Of a DNA stretch of 64,000 nt, positions 10,586 to 21,523 are shown in pieces. The DNA is from Thamnidium elegans. Taxonomy: Eukaryota; Mucoromycota; Mucoromycetes; Mucorales; Mucoraceae. Position numbers and translations under genes: made by a program. Under the pieces are notes generated by a model. That model was not told the origin of the DNA. It did not search any database and worked only from the letters and a program-made list of their open reading frames with translations. Location: assembly GCA_025201345.1 (NCBI GenBank), contig JAIXMG010000019.1, positions 372,001-436,000 on the forward strand, read 5' to 3'. Each line of letters starts with the position of its first letter. The stretch's first letter is position 1.

Positions 10586-12314
10586 ATGACACCACATCCT
10601 CTCACTATTATCCCTAAGCGACTCTATATTGATAAACCTGCGATTCCAACCAAACAACATTGCTTAAGAGTAAAGCATTTACTTGATTGCAACCAAAGGT
10701 CATCCCTCATTTATATGAAAGGTAAAGGTGAAAGCACAAGAGACAATACTGATGTTGATATGGAATTTAGACAGGAGAGTAATTTCTTTTATTTAACTGG
10801 TAAGGTCAAAAAATTCGATCCAATTCAAAATAAAAATATTTATACATGTATAAAATAATAGGAATCGATGAGCCTGGGTTTCATGTGATAATTCATTTGC
10901 AAGCAGAGCGAGTTTACTTAATTACACCCGATATACCCGACAACGATATCTTTTGGAAAGGCCCCAATTATAATACAAAAGAATTATTAGAAAAATATGA
11001 TGTCGACGAAATTGTGAATGAACTTGAATTGCCAAGATTAATAACATCACTTTCACCAGACATGACGCATGTCCTAAACCAGAGTCAGGGCATAGACCTT
11101 TTAAAACATGCTCCTATGGTACCTGCCAATTCAATTAATATTCAATTACTTTTACCTGCCATGAACGAAGCTAGACTTATTAAATTTCCTTGGGAGATTG
11201 ATATTATACGTCAAGTCATGTACGGTTCCTCTCAAGCTCATATTGCTCTAATCCAGCAATTTCAATTAGGTATGACCGAAACTCATTTAGCCGCTCTATT
11301 TCGTTGGACTTGTGCATTACATCAAATCTATAAACAAGCTTATTTACCTATTGTTGCTTCGGGTCCAAGGGCAGCTACATTACATTATACAAAAAATAAC
11401 CAAACGGTACCTAGCAATATACATACATTGGTTTTAGTAGATGCAGGTGGTGAAAAACTGTGCTATGCCAGCGATATCACGCGAACATTTCCTGTACAAG
11501 GTAGATTTTCGGAGGAATCAAAAACTATTTATAATATTGTATTAAAGATGCAAGAGGTGAGCTGATTTTGGTAATAAATGCTTACTATGTAATATATACT
11601 CATTTTAATTTTTTTGTGTTTTATAAATAGGCTGTGTTATCCGAATTAAGACCTGGTATATTATGGTCTGATATGCAACAACTGGCTATGCGTATCTTAT
11701 GTATTGAACTCGTCCGAATTGGTATATTAAGATGCGAAGATGAAGATCAATTGGAAGAATTAATTCTGATGAATGTCCCCAGTGCATTTTACTATCATGG
11801 TAACAAAATAAAGTTAGATCGATTGTACTACCATTGTAATACTTATACATATTTGTACAGGTCTGGGTCATTCAGTTGGACTAGATGTTCATGATGTTGG
11901 AGGGTAAGAAATAATACTATTTTTATTTATTTTTAAAATATATATATATATATATACCAGAAACTTGTACTTATTTTATATCTATATACATTTATTAGCC
12001 GTAACCTTAAACCTGAAAATCAAGATGAAGATGATTCTGTTATCTCCGAATTTTTACTTAATCGACCTTTAGAAAAGAACATGGTACTGACCGTAGAACC
12101 CGGAGTATACTTTAATGACGAAATGCTCGATATCTGGACTCTTTACCCCGGATACGAGAAATGGTTTGATCAAAACATGCTGGCTCGTTATCGAATTGTT
12201 GGTGGTGTAAGAATCGAAGATACTGTTGTTATCACTAACAATGGTTATGAAAACCTTACCAAAGTACCTAAACAAATCCATGAAATCGAGTCTTTAATGA
12301 ATAGAGCTTCTTAA
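10586..12314 (+). CDS. Xaa-Pro dipeptidase (prolidase, M24B)
   Basis: Five exons, 10586..10799, 10862..11556, 11631..11799, 11861..11903 and 11999..12314, give 478 aa (human PEPD 493). An N-terminal aminopeptidase-P-type domain (ESNFFYLTGIDEPGFHV) precedes the pita-bread metallopeptidase domain. All five metal ligands are present: D265 (LVDAGG), D276 (YASDITR), H363 (GLGHSVGLDVHDVGG), E407 (LTVEPGVYF) and E447 (VRIEDTVV). Known reaction: cytosolic hydrolysis of dipeptides with C-terminal proline, Mn2+ dependent, in proline recycling. Spacing of the ligands matches PEPD closely. Exon 4 is only 43 bp. Confidence 0.95.
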
Positions 12315-13764
12315 AAAAAATCGCACTATATATACATTACGAAAAAAAAAAAATCACATACCAAAGCATATAATATAGCATTACAATCATACTTATAATA
12401 TCCTAATATATAATAAAAACGTACATAATAGGCGTACAAAACCCGACAAAAAAAATATATATATCTAATGTAACCCATTCAGCAGAACAAAATAACGAGA
12501 TCCTGATCTAAAAAGTAACATTCAAAGTGACCCAGATCTATCACTAGAACAATGGTATTTTCGGATAATCGCAGTAAAAATCAGTGTGTAGGGGGCATGA
12601 TGGGTTCTACGTTCTACCCGATCATCTATTACTACACGTTGCATTTTGAATTTATAATATACTATCTGTATTGAATTTTTGAAACAAGGTCTAACCATAA
12701 ACGCGCATGCATAGATTTTTTCTGGTTCGTACAAGTTCTCCATTTGCTAATACTATCTGTGCAACGAAGCCAATTGCCCCGGAAGAAATAATAAATTGAA
12801 CCGCCGAGCTCTCGAACTCTAATAATGCTTCAAGAATATGTCGTTATTAGAGAACGCTGACGCACAACTAATATCTGCTTCCAAAGCGAGGAGGAGACCA
12901 GTAAACTACAGTAATTAACTATACACTGATGTATCTTTAAAACTTTTTATTTCATAACAGCTTTTAAATAGGAGCAACAAGTACGTACTATGTATATAAA
13001 GATGATTAAACAACGTATATGTACGAGTATAATGATATATATCGTGTGTTACATGTTTTAGGTGAGATTAATAACCAATCTGATGTGATCAAGCATATAC
13101 TCTCATATATATTTACACATACATGTAGAAAATTTGATTAAACTATCTCAAATAAAGACTTTATCAACATTCGAATGTGCGAAAAACCAAATAATAAAGT
13201 ACCAAAATCATTATACGTTCACTTTGAACATGAATGAAAAAAGCTCAGATTAAAATCTGGAGACTATATCTTCGTCCAACCTATTTAAGAGATTATTATA
13301 CTTGACATATACTCTTTTTTTATTTATTTATTTAATCATCATATCTACATACATTTTATATCTATAAGTTTTAGTATATAAACTACTGCTACTTTTTTTT
13401 AACAAGTATACAATTTTTATTTTAATTTTGAAATTGTTTTTGAGACAGTAGTTATTCTATAAAAGCCTCGTCATTAGCGTCATTTATATTGTCATTTATA
13501 CCGTCAAAAAGTATTCTATTTTGCGTTAATTCTGTACTCAAATAAAGAATAACTTCAATTTCTGGTCAATAGGATCTTTATATTTAAAAGACATGACAAA
13601 AAATGTATTAAATGATTTGTCTAGAATATACAGTTATTGTATACATCCGAATTCAAACAATAAAGCTAGTTAATAAAAAAAGTCTTTCAAACACTACCAA
13701 ATTTTAAACTCTTAAAGAAAAGAGTATTATTTTTACAAAAAATAATTGTATTTTTTTTTTTTTT
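12315..13764. other. Intergenic spacer with one dispersed-repeat copy
   Basis: No gene recognised. The segment 12971-13030 recurs with small changes at 28825-28881. The rest is AT-rich with short random ORFs. Confidence 0.55.
12971..13030 (+). repeat. Dispersed repeat, copy 1
   Basis: GAGCAACAAGTACGTACTAT followed by GTATATAAAGATGATTAA and GTACGAGT matches 28825-28881 over about 57 bases with few differences, in the same orientation. Likely the end of a mobile element or of a repeated gene. Confidence 0.65.
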
Positions 13765-14472
13765 TTAGTATTTAGAGCAGCCACCGTTATTGTCTTTCTC
13801 GACAGCATCAACTTCTTTCTCACAAACATCGTAAACATCTACTTCAGTAGCATCATCGACATCGTCTTCGGCCTCCTCCTCCTCCTCTTCTTCTTCCTCT
13901 TCCTCTTCTTCCTCTTCCTCTTCTTCCTCTTCCTCTTCTTCCTCTTCCTCGATAGCAGACGATACCCATTTTTTTACATTCACTTGTGATACTTTTTTCT
14001 TGGACAGCTTTTTTAAAATAATATCACTGGTATCATGATTATATTCATTATGAATATCAACGGTATTTTGAAGTATCTCCTAAAAAATAGGTTCAGTATA
14101 ATTATTTATAAAGACAAATCGTATACTTACCTCTACTAGAGCAAGTCCAATAATTATCTTTTGAATAGAGTCATTTTTTTTTATCTCATGGTTGGTTATG
14201 GGGTATGATATATAATGCACCCGTCGAAGAAGATAAATACCGTTATTAACAAGAGAAAGTACAAATATACGGCAGCTCGTGCCTATGGTTTGAAGAACTG
14301 GCATATTTCGAGCGATTTGAGGTGGAAGGTGTTTCGTATTGGTGATGATATGATTGAGGTGAACCTTTGCTGCTAATAATGATTTTGTCTTGTCATTGTA
14401 ATACTTGTTTTTATTTGTTACTGCTTGCTTTGCAAATTCTGCATTACCAAGATCAATATTTTCATGATTCAT
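13765..14472 (-). CDS. Repeat-family protein with a 26-Glu tract, possibly 5' truncated
   Basis: Two exons, complement of 13765..14079 and 14131..14472, give 218 aa from the first ATG; the frame stays open to 14577, so an upstream exon may be missing or lost. The N-terminal part (DLGNAEFAKQAVTNKNKYYN, SLLAAKVHLNH, LVNNGIYLL) is duplicated almost perfectly in inverted orientation at 14845-15163 and belongs, by its look, to a repeat-borne Mucorales family of unknown function. The C-terminal exon has 26 consecutive Glu (13873-13950) encoded by mixed GAG/GAA, then an acidic tail ending GGCSKY. The splice site GAG|GTAAGT is good and the frame is intact, so expression is possible. Function unknown. 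Confidence 0.55.
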
Positions 14473-15163
14473 GTTAGAAACGATAATTTGAAGATCAAGT
14501 TTGAAATTCAAATTAGAATCCTTGCAGCTGTCGGATATTGTATCACCCCTTATTAAATAGCTGGTTTTAGGTATCACTTAGATTATACGATGCTTGGTTA
14601 TATTTTACCATTGTTGGCAGATATCACTTCATTCGCCAAAATAAGTCTCAAAGAGATATCCCCAGAAGTTAAGGATATACGATTGTTCGGAGTAAGTATT
14701 CATAACATTAGGGTTAAACAAATGATAACAATATGAATGTTGATAAAGTCTAAATTTGAGATAGTTTAGTTAAAGCTTCTATAGTTGTTTGCCCCCCCCC
14801 CCTCTTTTTTTAACTCTTCTTTCATCACTTGTTTTGCAATAGTTCTAATTTGAATTTCAAACTTGATCTTTGAATTATTATTTTTAATATGAATCATAAT
14901 ATGGATCTTGGAAACGCTGAATTTGCAAAGCAAGCAGTAACAAATAAAAACAAGTATTACAATGACAAGACAAAATCATTATTAGCAGCAAAGGTTCACC
15001 TCAATCATATCATCACCAATACGAAACACCTTCCACCTCAAATCGCTCGAAATATGCCAGTTCTTCAAACCATAGGCACGAGCTGCCGTATATTTGTACT
15101 TTCTCTTGTTAATAACGGTATTTATCTTCTTCAACAGGTGCATTCTATGCCATACCCCGTAAA
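14190..15163. repeat. Near-perfect inverted repeat, arms of about 320 bp
   Basis: Arm 1 is 14190-14517 and arm 2 is 14845-15163, separated by about 330 bp. The arms encode the same protein segment, identical over at least 70 residues, and the long stretches I compared base by base (for example around 14281-14340 against 15019-15078) are identical. Such conservation in a decayed region implies a recent duplication. Read-through transcription would give a long hairpin RNA. Confidence 0.85.
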
Positions 15164-15197
15164 CAACTACAAGAACAAAAACAAAAGGACCTGTTAA
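14889..15197 (+). pseudogene. Inverted truncated copy of the repeat-family gene
   Basis: Open for 102 aa, nearly identical to residues 36-125 of the minus-strand gene at 13765-14577, then diverging after YLLQQVHSMPYPV and stopping. It lacks the second, acidic exon. The upstream bases still match the other copy (NSNLNFKLDL) but contain a stop. It is best read as a broken duplicate. Confidence 0.7.
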
Positions 15198-17357
15198 GAA
15201 AAGTAAAATAAACCCTTTATTTTATTGTGATTAATTATTCATGTGATCTATTGACTCATCATGACTTATTTATACTGATAATTTGTATATTTTAGTTAAT
15301 CATTTTTACAAATGTGTACTTGTTGTCCCGACTTGATTTTATGCGAATAAAACGAAGTTGAACGCGTAAAAAAAAAGAGTTCACCTCATCCGTCGAAAAA
15401 AATCGCTCAATGATAGATACGTTAACTGCTCGTAAAAGCCCCCACCCCCCTCTCATTTCACTAAGGCGAGAAGAAATGATTGTATCGATAATTTTGTCAC
15501 CATTGCTAACCACTGATGATAGGTTTAGCATTGCTAGCATCAGTAATTAAGGTTCACCACTGATGATTGGGATTGTCACTGATGTTAATTCTCTATCATC
15601 AGAGCTTGATTTATCATTAGTGCTAATGATTGATCGTTAATCAACATCGCTGGTTTAATATTAATATAAAAAAGCGAGAATTTTTATTATTTACAAATGA
15701 ATTTTGTTTAATTTATATATATTAAGAAGGGTATATGTTTATGTAATAGTCTGCTATTATCTTTTAGTATGGACAGGGATTAATAAGGTAAGAGGATAAT
15801 GCACACGTGAAATAAATTCGAATCAAGTGATATAATTAACAAAAGGTAAAAAGTCTTAGAGTGAGTAGTAGTAGAAATGCGAGCTATATAGAATAAAAAA
15901 ACTGCAGTGTTAGAGCTACGTAGCTATCTTCTTAAGTTATTTACTTGACAAAACAATCCCTGATCTCAAAGAATGGGACCAATTTATTTACCTGGAGAAC
16001 AGCTATAAGCAGTGAAGAGAATGAAGTTAAAACAATATCGCAGAAAAGCAAACTAGAAAGAATAAAGAAGGTAAGAGAATAAACTTTGTATGAATTCTTA
16101 TTCCTAACTTGTGAATATCAGACTTTAGTGAATGTATGTCCATTAAAAAAACAGCCCTCGTTTTAAATGTTTTTGCTAACAAAATAGTTTAGAATACTAG
16201 AGAAAAGAGAAAAAGAAGCGTATAATCAAAAAGAAACACTTCCAGAGTAAATCCTTCAAAAAATAATAGGCTATAACTCATATCATCTCCGTGTTCCAGT
16301 TTGTTGTTAAAGATAACATCAATATCGCTGGGCTAACTGGATCCCCCTGGAAGCTAACTTGCTACGTATGTACGACGAGATTCCTGTTATTGACGCTAGG
16401 TCTAAACATTACTCATGGTAAGTTGGTATTAGAAGCTCAAACATGAACTTTATCATTGATTTTTGTAGCTTTTGTATCAATGGTATTGTGGACTTAAGTG
16501 ACATCCAACTAAACTCACTTGGAAATCACGCAATCAATTTTTTTTTAAAAATCTACAATTGCTCCAAATACAGAAAGTATCGCAAAGCACTTTAAACAGG
16601 TAGTGTTTTGAAATGTAACATAATGTATGATTAGATGTTAACTTTATGAACGTTTTAATAGGTCAAGAACAAAAATACAGCTCAGAATGTCGAGAGTTTT
16701 AAATGCGAAAGTTTATTATTATACTTCCTGGTACATGAAAAATGTTTGGCCGAAAAGAAGACTTTTTTTTCAAAAAAAGTTCAGCACACAAAACAATGGA
16801 ATCGATTGGATATTTTATCTTTTAACAGGTCTAATTAGCGTCACTTATCTATCAGAGCCTGATCCCGGGGGAATGTAAAATAAAAATAGAATATCATTGT
16901 TGTTTCGTTTATGTTTCGGACTTACCGTCCCCCCCGTAAATAACAATAAAGTTTTTATTTATGCAAAAAAAAAAAAAAAAAACGTTTAGATCTGTTATTT
17001 TTTAAACTACAAGACTTTTTTTCTATCAATAATTTACCCTCGAGATACAATATATTGACAAAAAAAAAAAAAAAAAAAAAAGTCATTCACAAGGGGACTC
17101 GTGTGTTTACTGTAAAAAAACAACAACAGAATGAACTCGGAAACAAAGATTAATTTCATTGGAGGCATTATTTTTAACATTGATCATCATTGTAGCACAC
17201 AAACTGCAGTTTTTTTTTTAAAAAAAAATGTGTCAAGTGCGCACGCACCCCTAAATTATTTTGCTGTGAAAAAAGTTTTATTTTATTTTATTTATTTATT
17301 TAATGAAAAAAATACAAAAAAGTGCCCTAGCAAAGGACAATGCAAAGATTAGCTAAA
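15198..17357. other. Relic-rich spacer
   Basis: No intact gene. Two plus-strand relic segments can be read: CFCINGIVDLSDIQLNSLGN at about 16470-16530 and QNVESFKCESLLLYFLVHEK near 16680-16745, in the style of decayed repeat-family exons. Around 15510-15640 the text CACTGATGAT / ATCAGT recurs several times. T/A homopolymers are at 16963-16982, 17059-17081 and 17211-17229. Confidence 0.4.
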
Positions 17358-17858
17358 TTAATTGTAGTTACCAGGCACAACTCTAGCACAGCCATAGGTA
17401 GAGATACCAAGATTACAGTCAGATTGGTTCTTACAACAACGGATACAGAAAATGTTGGCATCAGGCTCAATCAAGTTAACAAAGTACTTGTAGCCGCTGC
17501 AAGTGACACCACTGATATCCTTGTTATCGTATTGTCCACCACCGTCGCTAGCCTTGAGACTGTACTTGGAGCGATCGATTGTGCCCGTGACTTGAGAGTA
17601 AGCGGATGTGCTGACATAGTGTGCAGACTTGATGAAGCCAGAAGGGAACACTTGACCTCCGAGACTAGCGTTTGTACAAAATGGAATACCGTTGTTTTCA
17701 GTAGCTCCTACATCGTTCCCGGGATGAGGAGGCATAAAAGAACAGAACGAAGTTTCCGATTTAACTTGGATAGAGTACCCAGCACGCTTAGAAGTAGGAG
17801 CCGCAGAGCAAATGTAAAAGAATAAAGAGAAGATAGCGAGAATAATAGCAGATTTCAT
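17358..17858 (-). CDS. Small secreted cysteine-rich protein, paralogue B
   Basis: Single exon, 166 aa. Signal peptide MKSAIILAIFSLFFYICSAA, then a possible dibasic processing site (SKR). Mature part has the same eight cysteines as the genes at 2051 and 18808 and shares GYSIQVKS, QVTGTID, DGGGQYDN, NLIEPDAN, FCIRCC and VPGNYN. It is closer to paralogue C in the QVTGTIDR segment and to paralogue A at the N-terminus (YSIQVKS, SFMPP). Paralogue C follows 949 bp away in the same orientation, so B and C are a tandem pair. Function unknown; extracellular by inference. Confidence 0.87.
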   Translation of the reverse strand: MKSAIILAIFSLFFYICSAAPTSKRAGYSIQVKSETSFCSFMPPHPGNDVGATENNGIPFCTNASLGGQVFPSGFIKSAHYVSTSAYSQVTGTIDRSKYSLKASDGGGQYDNKDISGVTCSGYKYFVNLIEPDANIFCIRCCKNQSDCNLGISTYGCARVVPGNYN

Positions 17859-17918
17859 TTTTTTGCTGTTGTAGAGGTAGATGTGTTGAAAGATAATATT
17901 TTTTTGATAGAAAAATTA

Positions 17919-17935
17919 TCTGTCTTTTATATGTT
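17919..17935 (-). promoter_or_regulatory. TATA-like element of paralogue B
   Basis: On the minus strand ACATATAAAAGACA lies about 65 bp upstream of the ATG at 17858, comparable to the boxes of paralogues A and C. Confidence 0.5.
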
Positions 17936-18807
17936 CACAGTCCTTTTCCCGGTGTGTGTCAAAAAAAAAAAAAAAAAGTTAAAATTAGTATCTATTCAGC
18001 TATTATGGATAATTTACACTATAATATCTATTTTGAGATCTTTTATTTTGCCTGGAAAAAAAAAAGTGTATCATGGACACCGTCATTAAGAATAATAATG
18101 TTCCTTTTAAGTTAAATTACACAAAGTACGACCTCAAAGTAAACAATCAAGATTATGAATGTGGCTTTCGTCATTTTTTTTTTTTTTAAAAAAAAAAGAG
18201 CTATAGTATAAATATTTATGAATATTATTAGGGAATTTATACAAATATGGATTATTATTATACTTTTGCGCAGCAACAATAAACCTTTCGATTAGGAAAA
18301 AAAAAAAAAAAAAAAAAAAAGTCCTTTTTATTTACTGACTAATGATTATATATGGAATTAAAAACCTCCTCTATCCGAAGGGCAAACAAGCCCTGCGTCT
18401 TCCCATAATCAGGTTTAAACTTTATTTTAAGAGAGTTTTTTGTTTTAGATGATTGTTTTTCTTTTGATCATTATAAAAGGAAACTATAATTTGGTTAGTA
18501 CTAGTAAGAAATTATGTAACTCATGCCTAGAGTAAAGCCGTGCACACTGTAAATGGGGACGATTTTCAGTTCTTACTTTAATCATTTTGTTTCGAAACAT
18601 AATCCCTCTTTTAGTTTGAAAAACATTAAGCCCTTTTTATTTTTATAAAATGACAAATGACTTTTTTTTTTTAGCAGCGTAAAAATAAAATAAATGCCAA
18701 GCACTTTTTTTTATATATAAAAAAACAAATACCCAAATGCTATTTTTACCATCAAGTATGATACGTTTTATAACGTAAACAAAACCCAATTATTATTTTA
18801 TTTTTTT
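17936..18807. other. Spacer between the tandem secreted-protein genes
   Basis: A/T-rich without coding signal. Contains a T-run/A-run junction near 18175-18197 and a run of about 23 A near 18297-18320. Confidence 0.6.
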
Positions 18808-19311
18808 TCAGTTATAATTTCCAGGAACAATTCTATCGCATCCGTAAGTAGATATACCTACGTTACAATCAGACCTGTTTTTACAGCACCGAATACAAAA
18901 CACATTGGCGTCCGGTTCTATCAAATTGACAAAGTATCCGTACCCATTACACGTAGTTGACTCAATATCTTTATCATCGTATTGTCCTCCTCCGTCATTA
19001 GCATTGAGTCTATACCTGGTACGATCGATGGTGCCAGTAACTTGAGAATAGGCAGACGTACGGACATAATGAGCAGACCTGATAAACCCAGAAGGAAACG
19101 CTCTACCGCCGAGGCCTGGACGAGTACAGAATGGAATGCCGTCATTTTCGGTTTCGCCAACTCCATCCCCAGGATGTGGGGGCAAAAAAGAGCAAAACGC
19201 AGTAGCAGAGTTTACTTGTATTTGATACCTAAACGCACCTTTAGCAGGGCGAGCTTGCACGTATATGCTAGTTAATAAGACCAAAAGAGTCAAGATATTA
19301 ATATACTTCAT
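18808..19311 (-). CDS. Small secreted cysteine-rich protein, paralogue C
   Basis: Single exon, 167 aa from the ATG at 19311; the frame is open further upstream through a poly-Lys stretch, but the ATG at 19311 gives a proper signal peptide (MKYINILTLLVLLTSIYVQA). The mature protein keeps all eight family cysteines and the DGGGQYD, NLIEPDAN, FCIRCC and VPGNYN blocks. More Arg-rich than its two paralogues (for example RTRYRLNAN, FIRSAHYVRT), hence more basic. A T-run/A-run junction sits directly in its 5' leader (19313-19332). Function unknown. Confidence 0.87.
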   Translation of the reverse strand: MKYINILTLLVLLTSIYVQARPAKGAFRYQIQVNSATAFCSFLPPHPGDGVGETENDGIPFCTRPGLGGRAFPSGFIRSAHYVRTSAYSQVTGTIDRTRYRLNANDGGGQYDDKDIESTTCNGYGYFVNLIEPDANVFCIRCCKNRSDCNVGISTYGCDRIVPGNYN

Positions 19312-19377
19312 TATTTTTTTTAAAAAAAAAAGTCCTTTTTTTTTTTTCTTTTTCTTTAAGCAAGAGGATGTTCTCTC

Positions 19378-19390
19378 CTTTATATATACA
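19378..19390 (-). promoter_or_regulatory. TATA-like element of paralogue C
   Basis: TATATATAAAGG on the minus strand lies about 68 bp upstream of the ATG at 19311. Confidence 0.5.
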
Positions 19391-19626
19391 CGCATTTTGT
19401 TTTCAAGTCTATAATATTCAGAATAATAAGCTTTACATGTATATGCTCACAGCATAAAAAAAAAAAAAAATGTCGTAAATCATCATACTTCAAAATATTT
19501 ACCGACATGAAATAAAAAAAAAGAGAAATAAAAAATGTCTGTTTATAATGAAATAAATATAAAGTAGTATACAGAAGAAAGTAATATAAAAAATGCTGCG
19601 AATATACAACAGAAAAAGGGTTGGGG

Positions 19627-21479
19627 TTATGAATCAACACACCATATTTCCATTTTCTCTATATCACTATTTGATCTATTTATTTGTCTTGCCATAAATA
19701 AATCATCGTCATCAATCATCAAGACCATTTCATTATCTTCATCCTTATACTGTAACCGAATCGAAGGAGGAGCTCCCAACTTTTCCCGTACTCTAAACTT
19801 CAGCTCGTCAAACGATATAGCGTTCGGGACCATAAGAATTCTGGTATCAACGTAATGAATTTTAAGTTTAATTTTTCCGTTATGGGCGCTATTATTCGAT
19901 CCAACTGTAGAAGTAGATGAAGAAGGCTGCATGCGTAAATCTTCTTTGGTGCTTCCAGTTGCTAACCGATGTCTAATCAAATCTCTTTCTTTATCTTGCA
20001 CAGTTAAATCATGTAGCGAGCCATACACTTCGTCTAGCTCTTGATCGAAATCTCCGTAATATTCTTCTTCATTGTGTTGTTTAGGTATAGGTGGTACAGG
20101 CGGCGGTGAATAAAGCGTGTTCGTTTTAAAGCTTTTGCCGGAATTTCTTCCATTACTGGATAAACCAATAGAAGAAGAAGAAGAGTACCTGTCTTCTAGT
20201 GTAGATTCAAATCCACTATCCACTCTGCGGCCGTCTTGCTGACGGTATCTGTAATTGGACGAACTAAATGATGCAGTAGAAGCAGAATCATCCGAATGAT
20301 ACATGCCCAGATTAGAATCTTTTCTCTTTCGTTCTGATACCATTGAGTTTGTAGTTGGTGTCATCATAGGTTGCGGTTGTCTTGGAGACGAAGATCGAAG
20401 CGGAGAACTCATAGATTGCTTTTTAATCATGACCTTGTCACTTAATAAAATCGAATTGTTTCTCTTGATTTGATTTATAGGTTTTTTCACCGGTAATTGG
20501 TCAACTACTGCAAACATATCCATTCCCTGTAATTGTTTTAATCGGTTTTCAGGTGGTCTAAACAATACCATGGGAGGAATCGAGAACACAGAGTATCCTT
20601 TTCCTCTATCTTTTACCGCTAAGTTGATAACATCGTGTTCTTCTGTCATTCTTGCCTTTTGAGCGTGATATAAATCAGTTAAACCAGCATCCATTTTACC
20701 CAAATACAATTCACAGATGCCTCGATTGAATAAAACTTCACAGGAATAAAGTCTAAAACCTAGACCTAATTGCTGATAATTAATTATTTGATTTCCACGT
20801 AATTTCTAATATATAATTGACTAAATTAGTATTAGTTCATTTAAAAATATATAAATTAAACCAAATTTTGTTGTTTACCTGGTAAGCTTGATCAAAATCT
20901 TCTTTTGCTGCCATCATATTGTTTTTTATAAACTGAGAGACACCTCTTTGAAAATAAGCAACCGCGAAATAAGGATCCAATGAAATAGCTTTAGAATATG
21001 CTCCCAGCTATATTAAAAAAAAAAAGAAAGAAAGAATTCTTGATTATTTAATAAGTTTCGATAAATAAACAGTATAAAAAAAATAAAAAAAAGTGTTACA
21101 TTAATTTATAAGATGTATTACCGCATGATCATGATCTTCTACTGTGGCAAAGATTAAGCCAATATTGAAATGCATTTTTGCGTTATCTGCTATACCCTAT
21201 TATCAATAAACGTTTTTAATAAAAAAAATTACTGTACAAAAAAAAAATTCAACTCAGAATAAACTCCTTAGCCTCCCCCCCTCCCTTTTTTTTTTCCTTT
21301 TTTCTTTTCTGCTGTTTATATACACTTACAATGAATGTTTTAACTGACGTATCAAAGTCTTTATTATCAAAGGCTACACATGCTGCTTGCCATTGTTCCA
21401 ACTCAAACTACACGAAAAAAAAAATTAATATCTTCGTGTCACATAATTCAATTTTTTATTTTAGTACCTTGAAAGCCAT
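19627..21479 (-). CDS. NADPH-oxidase regulator NoxR / p67phox-like
   Basis: Five exons, complement of 19627..20805, 20879..21007, 21122..21196, 21330..21407 and 21468..21479, give 490 aa. The N-terminal 160 residues are TPR-type (FELEQWQAACVAFDNKDFD, FNIGLIFATVEDHDHALGAY, YFAVAYFQRGVSQF, YSCEVLFNRGICELYLGK). Then comes the activation-domain signature GYSVFSIPPMVLFRP (168-182), known in p67phox and fungal NoxR. A Ser-rich linker with PPPVPPIPK leads to a C-terminal PB1 domain (IKLKIHYVDTRILM...YKDEDNEMVLMIDDDDLFMA). Known role: Rac-dependent activator of Nox enzymes producing superoxide. No SH3 is seen, as in fungal NoxR. Exon 1 is only 12 nt (MAFK). Confidence 0.92.
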
Positions 21480-21492
21480 TTGAAAGCAAGAC

Positions 21493-21523
<31 letters not shown>

